A stretch of 44,022 nt of DNA, from the NCBI GenBank assembly GCA_002340765.1, contig DDMS01000032.1:1-44022 (forward strand), read 5' to 3'. Positions 41,323 to 44,022 of the stretch are shown here, piece by piece. Within the stretch, counting starts at the first letter, position 1. Every line of letters starts with the position of its first letter. Origin of the DNA: Flavobacteriaceae bacterium UBA2540 (GTDB lineage Bacteria > Bacteroidota > Bacteroidia > Flavobacteriales > Flavobacteriaceae). Both the position numbers and the translations under genes were made by a program. The notes below the pieces were generated by a model, which was not told the DNA's origin, did not search any database, and worked only from the letters and a program-made list of their open reading frames with translations.

Positions 41323-43647
41323 TTAACCGATCACTTTTAACTTGGCAAACTGTAATAATAATTTCTTTTTCCCAACAGTACCAAACTCAATTTCAGCTTT
41401 TTTATTTGCGCCATTTCCTTCTAAAGAAATCACCTCTCCCTTTCCAAAACGATTGTGTTCAACAATATGTCCAACAATAACATTACTGTCAAATAAATTC
41501 GTATTTTTATAGGTTTCAGAAACTTTTTTAAGATTTTTAGGTAAATATATTTCCTTATTTACAAGAATATCTCGCTCTATTTTTTTTCTTTGGAGGGGTT
41601 TTTGAAAACGAATTTCTTTTGGAGCATCATCAAACAGTTTGGCATCAATAAACTTATTCATTGATGGTTCTCGTTTTTTTTCTGTCATATAATAAAGGTA
41701 TTGTTCATCAATTTCCTCTAAAAATCTACTTGGTTCAGAATCAATGAGTTTTCCCCACCTATAACGCGTTTGAGCATAACTCAAATACGCCACTTTTTCG
41801 GCTCTTGTGAGCGCTACATAAAACAATCTTCGCTCTTCTTCAAGTTCAATTCTGGAAGTCATACTCATGGCTGATGGGAATAAATTTTCTTCCAATCCAA
41901 CAATATACACGTATTGAAATTCCAATCCTTTTGACTGATGAATGCTCATCAAAGCAACTTTGGGTGCATCATTTTCCTTATCTGCATCAAAATCTGTCGC
42001 CAAAGCAACATCTTCCAAAAACGTGGTCAAAGAAGTATCTTCTCCTTGTTCTATTTTATCAGTTATAAAATCCTTAATTCCGTTCAAAAGTTCTTGAATA
42101 TTTTCTACTTTACTGATGGCTTCTGGCGTTCCTTCTTTTTCCACATCTGTAATAATTCGAGTTTGTTTCACTACCAATTCTGCCACTTCAAAGGCATTTT
42201 TTGATTGAGCTTCAATTTGAAAACACTGAATCATATTCGAAAAATCTTCCAATTTAATTTTGGTTGGCCCATTCAATTGAATATCAACTTTATGAATATG
42301 CTGAATCACTTCAAAAATTGATTTTTTATAATGATTTGCGGCAATTGTCAATTTGTCAATAGTCGTTGTTCCAATGCCACGAACTGGATAATTAATGACT
42401 CTAACCAAAGCTTCTTCATCATTTGGATTGATCAACAATCGCAAATAAGACAAGACATCTTTGATTTCTTTACGTTGATAAAAAGACATGCCGCCATAAA
42501 TTTTATAATCGATATTTTTCTTTCTCAAAGCATCTTCAATCGATCTTGACTGGGAATTTGTTCTATATAAAACACAAAAATTATCTGGTGTTAATTGATG
42601 ATTCATTATGTTTTCCCAAATAGATTGGGCTACAAAACGCCCTTCTTCTCCGTCAGAAATCGAACGCATTACATTGATAGCTTCTCCAGTATCATTGCTT
42701 GTCCAAACATCTTTGTCTAATTTTGTCTTGTTGCGAGCAATGACCGAATTTGCTGCATTTACGATGTTTTTTGTTGAACGATAATTTTGTTCTAATTTGA
42801 AAGTTTTTACATCAGGATAATCTTTCTGAAAATGTAAAATATTCTGAATATTGGCGCCTCTAAAACTATAAATACTTTGAGAATCATCGCCAACAACGCA
42901 AATATTTTGAAAACGATCAGCCAAAGCTCTAATAATTATGTATTGAGAATGATTGGTATCTTGATATTCATCAACCATTATATAGCGAAAGCGATCTTGA
43001 TATTTTGCTAAAACATCAGGAAAACGAGCCAATAATTCATTGGTTCTAAGCAATAAATCATCAAAATCCATGGCTCCAGATTTGAAACATCTATTGACAT
43101 ATTCTTTATAAATTTTGCCAATTTTAGGCCTGCTTGCGAGCATATCTGCTTCTTGCAAATCAGGATCGTTAAAATAAGCCCTTACTGTAATCAAATTATT
43201 TTTAAGTGATGAAATACGTCCAAAAACTTGTTTTGGTTTGTATTGCTCTTTGTCCAAGTCCATTTCTTTGATAATGGCACCAATCAATCGAACTGAATCC
43301 TGGGTGTCATAAATTGTGAAATTTGTTGGAAATCCTAATTTATCAGCTTCTGAACGTAAAATTCGTGCAAAAACTGCATGAAAAGTCCCCATCCAAAGGT
43401 TTTTTGCTTCGCTTGCTCCTACCACTTTTGAAATTCTTTCTTTCATTTCTTTGGCTGCTTTGTTCGTAAAAGTCAACGAAAGAATATTAAAAGCATCTAC
43501 ACCTTGTTGCATCAAATGTGCAATTCTGTAAGTTAATACTCTTGTTTTTCCAGAACCTGCTCCAGCAATGATAATCATTGGGCCATCTTTCTGAATGACA
43601 GCTCTTTGCTGAGCTTCGTTAAGAGAATTTAAATAGGTATTTGACAT
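41323..43647 (-). CDS. uvrD: UvrD/PcrA-type ATP-dependent DNA helicase
   Basis: A 774-residue SF1A 3'-5' helicase of the UvrD/PcrA group, used in nucleotide excision repair and in clearing recombination intermediates. Walker A is AGAGSGKT at residues 28-35, and LTFTNKAAKEMKERI (motif Ia), VDEYQDTNHSQY (motif II), GDDSQSIYSFRGA (III), LEQNYRST (IV), SIHQSKGLEFQYVYIVGLE (V) and YVALTRAEKVAYLSYAQTR (VI) follow in order. The C-terminal 60 residues (VGHIVEHNRFGKGEVISLEG) form the Tudor-like tail that binds RNA polymerase in PcrA. Full length; identification is secure at family level. Confidence 0.96.
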   Translation of the reverse strand: MSNTYLNSLNEAQQRAVIQKDGPMIIIAGAGSGKTRVLTYRIAHLMQQGVDAFNILSLTFTNKAAKEMKERISKVVGASEAKNLWMGTFHAVFARILRSEADKLGFPTNFTIYDTQDSVRLIGAIIKEMDLDKEQYKPKQVFGRISSLKNNLITVRAYFNDPDLQEADMLASRPKIGKIYKEYVNRCFKSGAMDFDDLLLRTNELLARFPDVLAKYQDRFRYIMVDEYQDTNHSQYIIIRALADRFQNICVVGDDSQSIYSFRGANIQNILHFQKDYPDVKTFKLEQNYRSTKNIVNAANSVIARNKTKLDKDVWTSNDTGEAINVMRSISDGEEGRFVAQSIWENIMNHQLTPDNFCVLYRTNSQSRSIEDALRKKNIDYKIYGGMSFYQRKEIKDVLSYLRLLINPNDEEALVRVINYPVRGIGTTTIDKLTIAANHYKKSIFEVIQHIHKVDIQLNGPTKIKLEDFSNMIQCFQIEAQSKNAFEVAELVVKQTRIITDVEKEGTPEAISKVENIQELLNGIKDFITDKIEQGEDTSLTTFLEDVALATDFDADKENDAPKVALMSIHQSKGLEFQYVYIVGLEENLFPSAMSMTSRIELEEERRLFYVALTRAEKVAYLSYAQTRYRWGKLIDSEPSRFLEEIDEQYLYYMTEKKREPSMNKFIDAKLFDDAPKEIRFQKPLQRKKIERDILVNKEIYLPKNLKKVSETYKNTNLFDSNVIVGHIVEHNRFGKGEVISLEGNGANKKAEIEFGTVGKKKLLLQFAKLKVIG

Positions 43648-43746
43648 AAAACTTTTCAGAAATTAAAAACCTACAATTTAGGGATTCTAATGCTTAAAGA
43701 TTGATAATCTTTGATTTTTTATTCACATTTTTTTCACTAAAAAAAG

Positions 43747-43754
43747 TACATTTG
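43747..43754 (+). promoter_or_regulatory. -7 box of the gene at the window end
   Basis: TACATTTG matches TAnnTTTG, 20 bases upstream of the ATG at 43775. Confidence 0.45.
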
Positions 43755-43774
43755 TCATACTAAGATATTTGAAA

Positions 43775-44022
43775 ATGGAAGACCAATTATTAGAGAGTAT
43801 TGCATACGTTTTGCCAGCGGTAGTAACTGGAATTATTGCCTATTATTTTTTTAAAAGTTATCTGATTGATCAACAATCTTTGAGAAAATTTCAACTTTTG
43901 AATGACCAAAAAAAAGAATCATTGTCGATAAAATTGCAAGCTTATGAACGCATGTTATTGTTTTGTGAGCGAATTCATCCTGCAAAAATGATGATACGAA
44001 TTCAGCCAATTTCTGACAAACC
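43775..44022 (+). CDS. membrane-anchored hypothetical protein (partial, cut by window end)
   Basis: The first 82 codons of a gene that runs out of the window: MEDQLLESIAYVLPAVVTG starts an N-terminal transmembrane helix (about residues 8-28, VTGIIAYYFFKSYL), then a charged helical cytosolic part (KKESLSIKLQAYERMLLFCE). The pattern recalls a Flavobacteriia family of uncharacterised membrane-anchored proteins (DUF7935-like, from memory). It is divergent from uvrD, and the promoter lies 20 bases upstream. Function unknown. Confidence 0.75.
   Translation, partial: MEDQLLESIAYVLPAVVTGIIAYYFFKSYLIDQQSLRKFQLLNDQKKESLSIKLQAYERMLLFCERIHPAKMMIRIQPISDK

Noticed and set aside
1..44022. CRISPR arrays, tRNA genes, prophage genes and restriction-modification systems
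   Set aside because: No regularly spaced repeats, cloverleaf-like sequences, phage structural genes or methylase motifs were seen. The SSL2-type helicase at 17474-19021 has no restriction partners beside it.

Overview
The window is chromosomal DNA from an AT-rich member of the Bacteroidota, most likely family Flavobacteriaceae. The signs are the very low G+C, A-rich ribosome-binding regions, Bacteroidota-type -7 promoter boxes (TAnnTTTG), and several proteins typical of that family: DUF4290, DUF6503, a split transketolase, the bacillithiol-linked YtxJ, a DnaJ with a shortened zinc region, and a MurA with Asp in place of the catalytic Cys. Most of the window is housekeeping DNA without phage, CRISPR or tRNA genes. 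One RNA gene is clear: RNase P RNA (rnpB, minus strand, about 36894-37202).

Layout. 1-1.8 kb: a small XRE regulator, a META/HslJ-like lipoprotein and a secreted-protein pseudogene. 1.8-6.8 kb: typA, a mini LETM1-like protein coupled to proline dehydrogenase, aroB and a cold-shock-domain protein. 7-12.9 kb: small membrane proteins, a MaoC-type hydratase pseudogene, a TRIC/UPF0126 channel, a DEAD-box helicase, a thioesterase, a MATE exporter and a DUF2461 protein. 13.3-17.1 kb (minus strand): a polyamine operon of arginine decarboxylase, an agmatinase-like protein and a deoxyhypusine-synthase-like protein, followed by a small acidic protein. 17.2-22.2 kb: an SSL2-type helicase, ytxJ and clpB. 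22.4-26.5 kb: a histidine phosphatase lipoprotein, a DUF6503 lipoprotein, smpB-maf-transketolase C-half and an outer-membrane beta-barrel. 26.5-29.4 kb: an accessory, partly decayed block with two coding relics, a secreted pyrophosphatase/lipoprotein pair that looks richer in G+C, a transposase remnant and the orphan 3' end of another gene. 29.6-44 kb: an LpxH-like phosphoesterase plus glycosyltransferase, ung, mutS2, aconitase, rnpB, dnaJ, grpE, murA, DUF4290, uvrD, and the start of a further membrane-anchored protein cut by the window end.

How the genes work together. The polyamine operon should turn arginine into agmatine and then into downstream products. However, its agmatinase-like member has lost two of the usual metal-binding Asp residues and the substrate Glu, so the middle step is in doubt. 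This is the most interesting functional puzzle here. clpB, dnaJ and grpE are disaggregation partners. smpB and maf form a small overlapping operon.

The oddest genomic signal is a pair of pseudogenes (1028-1564 and 7868-8332). They carry six and three in-frame stop codons respectively, yet no frameshift over their whole lengths.
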